From Nitrosomonas sp. (GTDB lineage: Bacteria > Pseudomonadota > Gammaproteobacteria > Burkholderiales > Nitrosomonadaceae), in NCBI GenBank assembly GCA_003514765.1, contig DOOY01000322.1:1-7055 (forward strand): 7,055 bases of DNA, read 5' to 3'. Under the pieces are notes generated by a model. It ran no database searches, was not told the DNA's origin, and worked only from the letters and a program-made list of their open reading frames with translations. The position numbers and the translations under genes were made by a program. Shown piece after piece: positions 1 to 6,188 of the stretch (positions are counted from its first letter, which is position 1; each line of letters starts with the position of its first letter).

Positions 1-894
1 CTGACCAATATGGCGGTGTGGCTGGTACTTGCCAGCAATGCCGTTTTTGCCATGCTTTTGGCGCGGCAGTTACTTCCGCGTCTATGGGTTGCGAAAAAAT
101 GGCGCAACCGGGTACTGGCGCCATTACTCGGCTTGATTTGCATGCTGAGCATTACGATCAGTTTGATTAGTCAGTTCGGACATTACGAAATAACGCGTTA
201 TCTGTTAGGTGAAAGTGTGCAGCTGTTTGCTTTGCTTATGCTATTCATGGGAGGTCGTATGCTGGCGCCTGCGATAGCCGGTGAATTTTACCGTCAGGGT
301 ATGGAGCTTCAGGCAAGAGTTCAGCCACGTGTCGAAGCCGGATTAATCGTGACCATCATTGCCGCGGTCATTCTTACGCCGGTCTCAACACCGGTATCCG
401 GTATTTTACTCATCATCAGCGGTATGCTTGCGGCTATCCGCCTGTTTCGCTGGCAATTATGGCATTGTCTGGCGCGGCCCGACCTGATTTGCCTTGGCAT
501 CGGTTACGCATGGTTGGCATTGGGGCTGGTGATGCTAGGCTCGGCGAAACTGAGCGAGCATATCCATCTGAACACGGCAATTCACGCCATTACAGTAGGT
601 GCACTGGGTACACTTGCATGCAATGTGCTGATACGCGTGTCATTGTTACACGTCAAGCAATATCCTTCACGCATCGCACATATTGTGGTGATAACCGCCT
701 GTATGACAGTCGCTGCCATTTTGCGCATAAGCGCGGATTTCAGTCTATACCGCGAAATATTGCTCGCCGTCTCTGCAACAGTCTGGAGCATCAGTTTCTT
801 TCTTGTATTTGTCATCTTATTAGGCTGCCGGGTTCGTGAATCCATTCGCAAAACTGCTGCGGATAAAATTTCCTTGCCTATAAAAACAAAGTAA
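1..894 (+). CDS. nnrS: NnrS family haem/copper membrane protein, 5'-truncated by window edge
   Basis: The frame is open from base 1 and ends at TAA 892-894, giving 297 codons. The first ATG (10-12) is probably internal, because NnrS proteins are usually near 400 residues; roughly the first 100 would be off the left edge. The protein is almost wholly hydrophobic, with about eight or nine membrane segments. Family-like stretches are LAPAIAGEFYRQG (about codons 88-100), RPDLICLGIGYAWLALGLVM (about 158-177) and the His-containing HAITVGALGTL (about 194-204). The tail after the last helix is short and basic. Known for the family: NnrS is an inner-membrane haem- and copper-containing protein that protects against nitrosative stress and is often controlled by NO-responsive regulators. 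That fits an organism making NO, which is inference. The promoter is outside the window, so regulation cannot be read. No frameshift is seen. Family assignment is by recall of the motifs; the partial state is certain from the open frame. Confidence 0.88.
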   Translation: MTNMAVWLVLASNAVFAMLLARQLLPRLWVAKKWRNRVLAPLLGLICMLSITISLISQFGHYEITRYLLGESVQLFALLMLFMGGRMLAPAIAGEFYRQGMELQARVQPRVEAGLIVTIIAAVILTPVSTPVSGILLIISGMLAAIRLFRWQLWHCLARPDLICLGIGYAWLALGLVMLGSAKLSEHIHLNTAIHAITVGALGTLACNVLIRVSLLHVKQYPSRIAHIVVITACMTVAAILRISADFSLYREILLAVSATVWSISFFLVFVILLGCRVRESIRKTAADKISLPIKTK

Positions 895-949
895 GCACAT
901 GAAGTATTTTGATTAACAAGGCTGCTCCTCAACTTGTAAAAACTGAGGA

Positions 950-1140
950 ATGAACAATGACGCGGCGGTTAAGCATCGTATTGTCGAATGTCTCATACAT
1001 AAACGCCTCAAAGAAGTCGACAGAACAAAAAACTTGCCGAGTGTGTTGCAAACCGCTGATAATTCACCGTAGAGCATCGAACCTTGCAGATAGTACTTGA
1101 CGAAAAAGTACAGGATGGGTTTTACTTAGTATTTCTATAA
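950..1140 (+). pseudogene. Possible broken small reading frame (unrecognised)
   Basis: This lies in the gene-poor stretch 895-1453. An ATG at 950 opens a 40-codon frame (MNNDAAVKHRIVECLIHKRL..., ending ...TADNSP) that stops at TAG 1070-1072. Where it stops, another frame (from 1069) stays open to TAA 1138-1140, reading VEHRTLQIVLDEKVQDGFYL and a few more residues. Joined by a one-base shift near 1069 the two would give about 63 protein-like residues. I do not recognise either half. The only Shine-Dalgarno-like bases (GAGGA 945-949) touch the ATG, which is too close for efficient initiation. It may be a decayed gene or chance; both open stretches are short enough to occur at random. Confidence 0.15.
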
Positions 1141-1141
1141 T
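1136..1141 (+). promoter_or_regulatory. Candidate -10 box upstream of the 24-residue peptide gene
   Basis: A perfect TATAAT lies 41 bases ahead of the ATG at 1182, which would give a leader of about 34 bases. No good -35 hexamer sits 16-18 bases upstream (1113-1118 reads GGATGG) and there is no extended -10 TG, so an activator or chance occurrence is possible. A TTGACA at 1151-1156 has no fitting -10 at 17 bases. Confidence 0.25.
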
Positions 1142-1181
1142 AACTATTATTTGACAGCTAATATTGAAGGATTAGAGAGCC

Positions 1182-1256
1182 ATGAAAAAACTCGTCATTA
1201 TTGCACTGTGTATATTTATTCCGGCTTATATTTACCTGATGATTCAGTATTTCTAG
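1182..1256 (+). CDS. Putative 24-residue single-span membrane peptide
   Basis: The frame ATG 1182 to TAG 1254-1256 encodes 24 residues: MKKLVIIALC, then an uninterrupted hydrophobic run rich in Ile, Leu, Phe and Tyr, ending IQYF. Two lysines after Met followed by about 20 apolar residues match either a minimal membrane protein with its N-terminus in the cytoplasm or a signal-anchor. A purine-rich GAAGG (1166-1170) and AGAGAG (1174-1179) precede the ATG; the second is at poor distance, the first at about 11 bases. A TATAAT lies further upstream. It stands alone between nnrS and the inverted repeat at 1265-1391. I do not recognise a family and assign no function. Support is coding plausibility only; conservation in related genomes would decide it. 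Confidence 0.4.
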   Translation: MKKLVIIALCIFIPAYIYLMIQYF

Positions 1257-1264
1257 GCACAATG

Positions 1265-1391
1265 GTTAATTGCCAGCGCAAGCAAAATGTTACATTGGAC
1301 GGTACTCATTAACTCGTCTATCTAATTAATAGATATGCCTCGTTTCTTGCGTTCCGTCCATCTTGCACTTTAACTTGCCCGGCAAATTAAC
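1265..1391. repeat. 127-bp imperfect inverted repeat with internal hairpin (MITE-like or structured intergenic element)
   Basis: The left arm (1265-1305, starting GTTAATTGCC) and the right arm (1351-1391, ending GGCAAATTAAC) are imperfect reverse complements over 41 bases. Ungapped, about two thirds of positions pair. The best blocks are the outer GTTAATT/AATTAAC, GCAAG/CTTGC, and the inner TGGACGG (1296-1302)/CCGTCCA (1354-1360). Between the arms lies a second small dyad, TATCTA (1319-1324) and TAGATA (1330-1335) around a 5-base loop. No open frame and no obvious target-site duplication were found. It occupies the gap between the converging peptide gene and ridA. It could be a miniature transposable element, a decayed insertion-sequence end pair, or an RNA hairpin acting as a bidirectional transcription barrier. 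I cannot separate these from one copy. Confidence 0.5.
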
Positions 1392-1453
1392 AAGAACTTC
1401 CGATAACCCATCAAATAGCGAAAGTGATAAGCCTGGCGCGTAAAGAGCACCCC

Positions 1454-1837
1454 CTAGTCTCCACAATACGCGGTCACCTGAATTTCAATTTTCATCCTGG
1501 GATCGGATAGTCCCGCGGTCAGCATCATGGCCGAAGGCCTGACGTCACCAAAATATTTGCGTGTCACCGGAAAGCATTTCGGAAAATCGTCGACATTCGG
1601 TAACACATAAGTTACACGAACCACATCTTTTAAACTGCTGCCAGCCTCCCGTAACGCGGTATCGATATTCTGGAAGCATTGTTCGGCCTGCTCCAGCAGA
1701 TCGTCGGATATAGTCATTTTACTGTAATCAAACCCGGTGGTGCCGGATACCATGACCCAACCGCCTGCGCGGATTGCGCGGGAATAGCCGATTTCCTGCT
1801 CGAATGTAGAGCCGGAACTGATGCGTTGGCGTGCCAT
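1454..1837 (-). CDS. Rid-family (YjgF/YER057c/UK114) protein lacking the RidA arginine
   Basis: This is a complete 127-residue protein, the normal length for a single-domain Rid subunit; these form trimers with active sites at the subunit interfaces. Visible family features are AGGWVMVSGTTGFD (about 24-37), a central helix QAEQCFQNIDTALREAGSS (50-68), VVRVTYVLPNVDDF (72-85) and the C-terminal strand KIEIQVTAY (116-124). In true RidA an Arg in the Pro-Ala-Arg motif binds the substrate carboxylate and is needed for deaminating imine/enamine intermediates. Here the motif is VRPSAMML (99-106), so the aligned residue is Ala103 (or Ser102 with a one-residue gap). This points to one of the Arg-lacking Rid subfamilies, whose substrates are less well known. 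An AAGGAG Shine-Dalgarno (plus-strand 1846-1851) sits 8 bases before ATG and a good promoter lies upstream. It is divergent from sbcB. The name ridA is withheld for the missing Arg. Confidence 0.9.
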   Translation of the reverse strand: MARQRISSGSTFEQEIGYSRAIRAGGWVMVSGTTGFDYSKMTISDDLLEQAEQCFQNIDTALREAGSSLKDVVRVTYVLPNVDDFPKCFPVTRKYFGDVRPSAMMLTAGLSDPRMKIEIQVTAYCGD

Positions 1838-1874
1838 AAAATGTACTCCTTATAAAAGTTTTTGAAAAAATATC

Positions 1875-1903
1875 ACTATAAATAGGTTAGCATGTGATTT
1901 CAA
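1875..1903 (-). promoter_or_regulatory. Sigma70-type promoter of the Rid gene
   Basis: Read on the minus strand, TTGAAA (plus 1898-1903) and TATAGT (plus 1875-1880) are separated by exactly 17 bases; each matches consensus at 5 of 6 positions. Transcription would start near 1868, giving a leader of about 30 bases that contains the AAGGAG at 1846-1851. The -35 hexamer overlaps the palindrome at 1900-1914. Confidence 0.55.
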
Positions 1904-1914
1904 AACAGTTTTGA
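1900..1914. promoter_or_regulatory. Perfect 15-nt palindrome, possible operator
   Basis: TCAAAACAGTTTTGA is a perfect dyad of two 7-base arms around a central A. It overlaps the -35 box of the minus-strand Rid promoter and lies 26 bases before the chosen sbcB ATG. A dimeric regulator bound here could affect both divergent genes. The AT-rich context raises the chance of coincidence, and I cannot name a matching regulator. Confidence 0.3.
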
Positions 1915-1923
1915 TTTTATGGC

Positions 1924-1929
1924 GAGAGG
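1924..1929 (+). promoter_or_regulatory. Ribosome binding site deciding the sbcB start
   Basis: GAGAGG lies 10 bases before the ATG at 1940. The in-frame ATG at 1919 is preceded only by T- and A-rich bases with no Shine-Dalgarno match, so 1940 is the better start. Confidence 0.45.
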
Positions 1930-1939
1930 CAAGTCCTCA

Positions 1940-3409
1940 ATGGCGACAACTTTGTACTGGCATGATTACGAGACATTCGGCGCAGACCCCAGACGGGACC
2001 GGCCTGTGCAGTTTGCCGGTGTGCGTACGGACGAGGCGTTCAATGAAATTGGCAAGCCCCTGGTAATATACTGCAAACCGCCACGTGACGCATTGCCGCA
2101 ACCCATTGCCTGCTTGATCACCGGTATTACGCCGCAACTGGCCGATGAGAAAGGGCTGCCGGAGCCTGAGTTTATCGCCCGAATCCACGATGAATTGGTG
2201 CAATCGGATACTTGTGGCGTTGGTTATAATACAGTGCGTTTTGACGATGAAGTGACGCGTTATGCCCTTTATCGCAATTTCTTCGATCCTTACGCGCGTG
2301 AATGGCAGAATGGCAATTCGCGCTGGGATTTAATCGATCTGGTGCGCATGACGTATGCGCTGCGGCCCGAAGGAATTGAATGGCCGCTGCGCGAACCTGA
2401 GCCGGGCAAGGAGAACGAGGAGAGCGGACAACCGAGCTTCCGATTGGAAGATTTGACTGCGGCGAACGGTATCAGTCATGGCGCTGCGCATGATGCGTTG
2501 TCCGATGTGCGTGCCACGATTGGACTGGCGCGCCTGCTGCATGCCCGGCAGCCGCGTTTATATAACTGGCTTTTCCAGTTGCGTAATAAACGGCGGGCGG
2601 CTGAATTGCTCGATCTCATTCAACATACGCCGGTGGTGCATACCTCGCGTATGTATCCGGCCAGAACGGGCTGTACGACTTTGGTTATGCCGCTAGCCGC
2701 CGAATCGGGTAATCCAAACAGCATGCTGGTTTATGATTTGCGCCATGATCCGGAGAGGTTTCTGGATATGGATCAATCCGAGTTGAGCCGGTCTTTATTT
2801 ACCCGTGCTGAAGATTTGCCGGATGGCGAGCAACGCTTGCTTGTCAAGTCGGTGAAAATTAACAAATGCCCTGCACTTGCGCCACGCAATACGCTCAATG
2901 CACAAGCAGCTGAACATATTGAGATTGATCTGGCTGCCTGTCAGCGTCACTGGCAGAAACTCTTGGAGCACTGTGCACAAACCGATTTTGCACAACGGGT
3001 AGCATTTGCTTATTCCAGTAGAGAATTTGAACCGGCAGTAGATGTTGATCTCGCACTCTATGATGGTTTTATAGATAATGCCGATGCGCTGTTGTTTGCA
3101 CAGATACGCCGCGCCACGCCTCAGGCGCTTGCGAAAGCCCGATTTGATTTTCACGACAAGCGATTGCCTGAATTGTTTTTCCGTTACCGCGCCCGCAATT
3201 GGCCGCAGGCATTGTTACCCGAAGAAGCGCCGCGATGGGACCAACTGCGCCGGGAACGATTAACCTACGGTATGGGCGGTGACAGCTTGAATGCTGAGCG
3301 TTATTTCGATCAGATAGCGTCGCTGCGAAGTGAATACATGGATAATGCCAAAGCGTTGGAAATACTCGATGCGCTGGCTTGCTGGGGGAAAGATCTCATG
3401 AATTTCTGA
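1940..3409 (+). CDS. sbcB: Exodeoxyribonuclease I (ExoI)
   Basis: This 489-residue protein (ExoI of E. coli is 475) degrades single-stranded DNA 3' to 5', acting in mismatch repair and in recombination end-processing. The N-terminal DEDD exonuclease domain is clear: HDYETFG carries Asp9 and Glu11, GYNTVRFDDEVTRY carries Asp102, and AHDALSDVRAT carries His184 and Asp189, so all metal-binding and catalytic residues are present (E. coli D15, E17, D108, H181, D186). The ExoI-specific middle and C-terminal parts follow, including KCPALAP (about 305-311) and LPELFFRYRARNWP (about 409-422), which distinguish it from the DnaQ/epsilon proofreading group. An ATG at 1919 would add MARGKSS; I prefer 1940 for its Shine-Dalgarno. 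It is divergent from the Rid gene and 87 bases ahead of ilvA on the same strand, with no functional link apparent. No clear terminator follows. Confidence 0.96.
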   Translation: MATTLYWHDYETFGADPRRDRPVQFAGVRTDEAFNEIGKPLVIYCKPPRDALPQPIACLITGITPQLADEKGLPEPEFIARIHDELVQSDTCGVGYNTVRFDDEVTRYALYRNFFDPYAREWQNGNSRWDLIDLVRMTYALRPEGIEWPLREPEPGKENEESGQPSFRLEDLTAANGISHGAAHDALSDVRATIGLARLLHARQPRLYNWLFQLRNKRRAAELLDLIQHTPVVHTSRMYPARTGCTTLVMPLAAESGNPNSMLVYDLRHDPERFLDMDQSELSRSLFTRAEDLPDGEQRLLVKSVKINKCPALAPRNTLNAQAAEHIEIDLAACQRHWQKLLEHCAQTDFAQRVAFAYSSREFEPAVDVDLALYDGFIDNADALLFAQIRRATPQALAKARFDFHDKRLPELFFRYRARNWPQALLPEEAPRWDQLRRERLTYGMGGDSLNAERYFDQIASLRSEYMDNAKALEILDALACWGKDLMNF

Positions 3410-3465
3410 TCATGAGAGGCCATGATAGAATTCGTATATTCATAATTTCACAATAAAATAACCCA

Positions 3466-3471
3466 TATTAT
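3466..3471 (+). promoter_or_regulatory. Candidate -10 box of ilvA
   Basis: TATTAT (5 of 6 matches) would place the transcript start near 3478 and a leader of about 19 bases before the ATG at 3497. The -35 position (3443-3448, TAATTT) is poor. The gap 3410-3496 shows no leader peptide rich in Ile, Val or Leu codons and no attenuator-like terminator. Confidence 0.22.
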
Positions 3472-3496
3472 CTTTTTGATATGTTTCCAGGCGTTT

Positions 3497-5008
3497 ATGA
3501 AAAAAAATTACCTTGAACGAATTCTGACAGCGCAAGTTTATGATGTTGCGGTAGAAAGCCCGCTGGAAAATGTATCAAACCTGTCAGCACGCATTCATAA
3601 TCAGGTGTTACTGAAACGTGAAGATTTGCAGCAGGTTTTTTCATTCAAGCTGCGTGGCGCTTATAACAAAATGCTCAAATTGTCGCCGGATGTGCGTAAT
3701 CGCGGTGTGGTGGCGGCTTCAGCCGGAAATCATGCACAAGGTGTCGCATTGGCAGCGAAAAAACTGGATTGCAGCGCAACCATTGTCATGCCGGTTACTA
3801 CACCGCAGATCAAAGTACAGGCGGTGATAGCGCGCGGCGCGACCGTGGTGCTGCATGGCGATTCATATAACGACGCTTACGATCACGCGATAAAGCTGAC
3901 CGAGGCGCAGCAGGCGACTTTTATTCATCCGTATGACGACCCGGATGTTATCGCCGGACAGGGTACCATCGGCATGGAAATCCTGCGCCAGCATACCGGG
4001 AACATTCATGCGATTTTTGTGCCGGTCGGCGGCGGCGGGCTGATTGCCGGAATCGCTGCATATGTCAAACGACTCTATCCTGAAATTAAAATCATCGGCG
4101 TGGAGCCGGTGGATGCCAATGCACTGTACCGTTCATTGCAAAGCGGACGCCGCGTCAAGTTGACGCAGGCTGGTTTATTTGCCGACGGCGTGGCTGTCAA
4201 GCAGGTCGGCAAGGAAACGTTTCGCTTATGCCGCGAACTGGTTGATGAGGTCATTTTGGTGGATACCGACGCAATTTGCGCTGCGATCAAGGATGTGTTT
4301 GAGGATACCCGCAGCATTCTGGAGCCTTCCGGTGCGCTCTCGATCGCGGGTATGAAGGCGTATGTGGAGCGGGAAAATATTTTGCATCAAACGCTGATCG
4401 GGATCGCATCCGGCGCGAATATGAATTTTGACCGCTTACGGCATATTTCCGAGCGTGCTGAAATCGGTGAGCATCGCGAGGCGGTCATGGCGGTCACGAT
4501 TCCCGAAAAACCAGGCAGTTTCAAGAAATTTTGTAATTTACTCGGCGCAAAAAGTATCACGGAGTTTAATTACCGTTATTCGGATCCTATGGAAGCGCAT
4601 GTTTTTGTCGGTGTCTCGGTACGTAATCGCGAGGAAACCGAAAAGCTGATCGCTGACTTGCAAAAAAGCGGTTTGAATACACAGGATATGAGTAATAATG
4701 AAATGGCCAAGCTGCATATACGTCATCTGGTCGGCGGGCATGCGCCTGAAATTCAAAACGAGATACTGTATCGTTTTGAATTTCCGGACCGGCCCGGTGC
4801 GTTGATGGATTTTCTGAATGCGATGAGCCATAACTGGAATATCAGTCTTTTTCACTACCGCAACCATGGCGCGGACTACGGACGTGTATTGATCGGCATA
4901 CAGGTACCGCTGGAAGAAAAATCCGATTTCAAAGCTTTTCTGGATCAACTTGGCTATCGCTACTGGGATGAGAGTAAAAATCCGGCGTATAAGTTGTTCC
5001 TGGGCTAA
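3497..5008 (+). CDS. ilvA: Threonine ammonia-lyase (threonine deaminase), biosynthetic
   Basis: This PLP enzyme turns L-threonine into 2-oxobutanoate and ammonia, the first committed step of isoleucine synthesis, in the cytoplasm. It has 503 residues against 514 in E. coli IlvA. The catalytic domain (about 1-320) shows SFKLRGAY with the PLP Schiff-base Lys51, SAGNHAQG (75-82) and the phosphate-binding VPVGGGGL (175-182). Two ACT-like regulatory domains follow: about 328-400 (VTIPEKPGSFKKFCNLLG) and 422-497 (FEFPDRPGALMDFL, then ISLFHYRNHGADYGRV). The double regulatory domain marks the long, isoleucine-inhibited, valine-activated biosynthetic form rather than the short catabolic TdcB form. The frame stays open upstream to a TTG at 3476, but homology starts at MKKNYLERIL and the ATG at 3497 fits family length. 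The Shine-Dalgarno is weak (AGG 3489-3491). Its product imine/enamine is the classic RidA substrate, and a Rid paralogue lies 1.7 kb upstream. Confidence 0.97.
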   Translation: MKKNYLERILTAQVYDVAVESPLENVSNLSARIHNQVLLKREDLQQVFSFKLRGAYNKMLKLSPDVRNRGVVAASAGNHAQGVALAAKKLDCSATIVMPVTTPQIKVQAVIARGATVVLHGDSYNDAYDHAIKLTEAQQATFIHPYDDPDVIAGQGTIGMEILRQHTGNIHAIFVPVGGGGLIAGIAAYVKRLYPEIKIIGVEPVDANALYRSLQSGRRVKLTQAGLFADGVAVKQVGKETFRLCRELVDEVILVDTDAICAAIKDVFEDTRSILEPSGALSIAGMKAYVERENILHQTLIGIASGANMNFDRLRHISERAEIGEHREAVMAVTIPEKPGSFKKFCNLLGAKSITEFNYRYSDPMEAHVFVGVSVRNREETEKLIADLQKSGLNTQDMSNNEMAKLHIRHLVGGHAPEIQNEILYRFEFPDRPGALMDFLNAMSHNWNISLFHYRNHGADYGRVLIGIQVPLEEKSDFKAFLDQLGYRYWDESKNPAYKLFLG

Positions 5009-5106
5009 TGAGTGTTAAATCTGGAACTTGTTGCGCGCATGGGGTATTTCAATAGTCTGCAACCGGTTAATAAGAAACAATGAGAAAATATTCTGACGAT
5101 TTTATC

Positions 5107-5115
5107 GGGGAGGAG
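5107..5115 (+). promoter_or_regulatory. Very strong Shine-Dalgarno of the coiled-coil gene
   Basis: GGGGAGGAG stands 6 bases before the ATG at 5122 and is the strongest translation signal in the window. It fixes the start against a second, out-of-frame ATG at 5126. A 4-bp stem CGAT/ATCG (5097-5100, 5104-5107) with a three-base loop just touches it and is probably unimportant. Confidence 0.6.
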
Positions 5116-5121
5116 TCATAA

Positions 5122-6168
5122 ATGAATGAATATATAGCAGAATTGTCGAACCTGTTCGCTTTCGATGAGCTGACTGAAAGAAGCTGGCGAGAGATTGCAC
5201 TTATTTTGTCGCCATCGGTTTTGCTGATTTTTTTGTTGTTTGGTTACATTGGCTTCCTGAAAACAAAACTGTGGCAATGGACGATATATGTGACTTGTTT
5301 TGTTCTTCTCGTTGTCTACATGCCTTATGAACTGATGCGACAGTCAACTGAAATGTCCAGAGCACAAGCCAATATTGAAGAAATGCACGACGGTCTGCAG
5401 GAATTTCTAGACGCCGCGAAACTTGGATATATCAACAGTTTAAACACCGAGGAAGCGGCTGCCAGCATGTTGGATGAATTAATCGATGGCCTTGATGCGC
5501 ATGAAAAGAAAGAATTAATTGTGATTTCATGGATCATGGCGGAAAATGAAAAGCAGGCACTCGGGCAAATTGATGACAAGCAGAAATTATTGGCGGATGA
5601 TATCAAAGCGAGCGTGAGCACAGCCAAAAGTGAAATTATTGATTCCAGAGCGCCTGTTGAAATGATTTCCGGTGATGTTGTCAAACGCCTTGAAACGGAT
5701 GTGAATCATTTGTTAGAAGATAAAATGAATACTTTCAAGCAGGAAATTGACAATACATTGGATAGTTTTGAAAAAGATATTAATGCATTTATACAGGCGG
5801 AACTGGGTAACTATGAAGAAAAGCTGGCTGCGATAACCCAGCAGAATGTAGAAGAATTAAGAGACTATTCCAGCAAGGCAAGCAGGTCAATTGCGCATCA
5901 GGTTAACAAAATTAATAAAGAATCCCTGCAAAGACTGGATGACACCAAAGTCAGCATAGACGGCATTGGTGCAGCAATCAGTAATATCGATCTGCAAGCT
6001 GTGATCAAACAGATTTCCACGCTTTCCTCCAAAGTTGAGAACGCGCAGAAGAAAAACGATATTCTATTTGAATATAACGAATGTATGCGCACTACGGGCA
6101 TACTTGATCTAGGCGGTAAGAAAGACGAGTGTAAGAGTGTATTAGACAGTGCATTGAACGAATTATGA
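5122..6168 (+). CDS. Unrecognised membrane-anchored coiled-coil protein
   Basis: I do not recognise a named family. The 348-residue product begins with an acidic 20-residue stretch, then two closely spaced hydrophobic segments (about 25-46 and 53-70) joined by a short loop with Lys47 and Lys49. Residues 73 to about 310 are charged, rich in Glu, Lys, Asp, Gln and Ala, with almost no Pro (only Pro178) and leucine/isoleucine spacing typical of long helices and coiled coils. The C-terminus (about 315-348) carries two cysteines, Cys321 and Cys337, which could form a disulfide. The positive loop between the helices suggests both termini face the periplasm; this is inference and could be reversed. 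The layout recalls membrane-tethered rods or chemoreceptor-like helices, but no HAMP or signalling tip is visible. The gene is AT-rich compared with ilvA. The strong Shine-Dalgarno argues for a real, translated gene. It ends before a hairpin and a convergent gene, so it is probably a single-gene unit or an end-of-transcript gene after ilvA (113-base gap). Confidence 0.85.
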   Translation: MNEYIAELSNLFAFDELTERSWREIALILSPSVLLIFLLFGYIGFLKTKLWQWTIYVTCFVLLVVYMPYELMRQSTEMSRAQANIEEMHDGLQEFLDAAKLGYINSLNTEEAAASMLDELIDGLDAHEKKELIVISWIMAENEKQALGQIDDKQKLLADDIKASVSTAKSEIIDSRAPVEMISGDVVKRLETDVNHLLEDKMNTFKQEIDNTLDSFEKDINAFIQAELGNYEEKLAAITQQNVEELRDYSSKASRSIAHQVNKINKESLQRLDDTKVSIDGIGAAISNIDLQAVIKQISTLSSKVENAQKKNDILFEYNECMRTTGILDLGGKKDECKSVLDSALNEL

Positions 6169-6188
6169 GTTGTATCGATATGACTGAG

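Noticed and set aside
459..839. A 126-codon plus-strand open frame inside nnrS
   Set aside because: It lies wholly within the nnrS fragment in another frame; its product is Cys/His/Arg-rich with no domain, a usual shadow pattern.
926..949. Hairpin TCCTCA/TGAGGA after nnrS as a terminator
   Set aside because: A six-pair stem with a 12-base loop and no T tract is too weak to call.
1151..1156. Consensus TTGACA as a -35 box for the small peptide gene
   Set aside because: The hexamer 17 bases downstream is AGAGAG, and transcription would begin at or after the ATG, leaving no leader.
1919..1939. Upstream ATG for sbcB adding MARGKSS
   Set aside because: The leader before it is only A/T-rich; the GAGAGG site fits the ATG at 1940. 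It remains possible, since some ExoI proteins have short N-terminal extensions.
3409..3426. Dyad ATCATG/CATGAT at the sbcB stop as a terminator
   Set aside because: The six-pair AT-rich stem overlaps the stop codon and is not followed by a T run.
3476..3496. TTG start extending IlvA by seven residues
   Set aside because: No Shine-Dalgarno precedes it, it would lie at or before the likely transcript start, and family similarity begins at the ATG 3497.
3410..3496. Possible attenuator or leader peptide controlling ilvA
   Set aside because: No short frame with clustered Ile, Val or Leu codons and no competing hairpins with a T run are present.
5061..5068. Palindrome AACCGGTT ahead of the coiled-coil gene
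   Set aside because: An eight-base palindrome is expected by chance at this length and has no flanking support.
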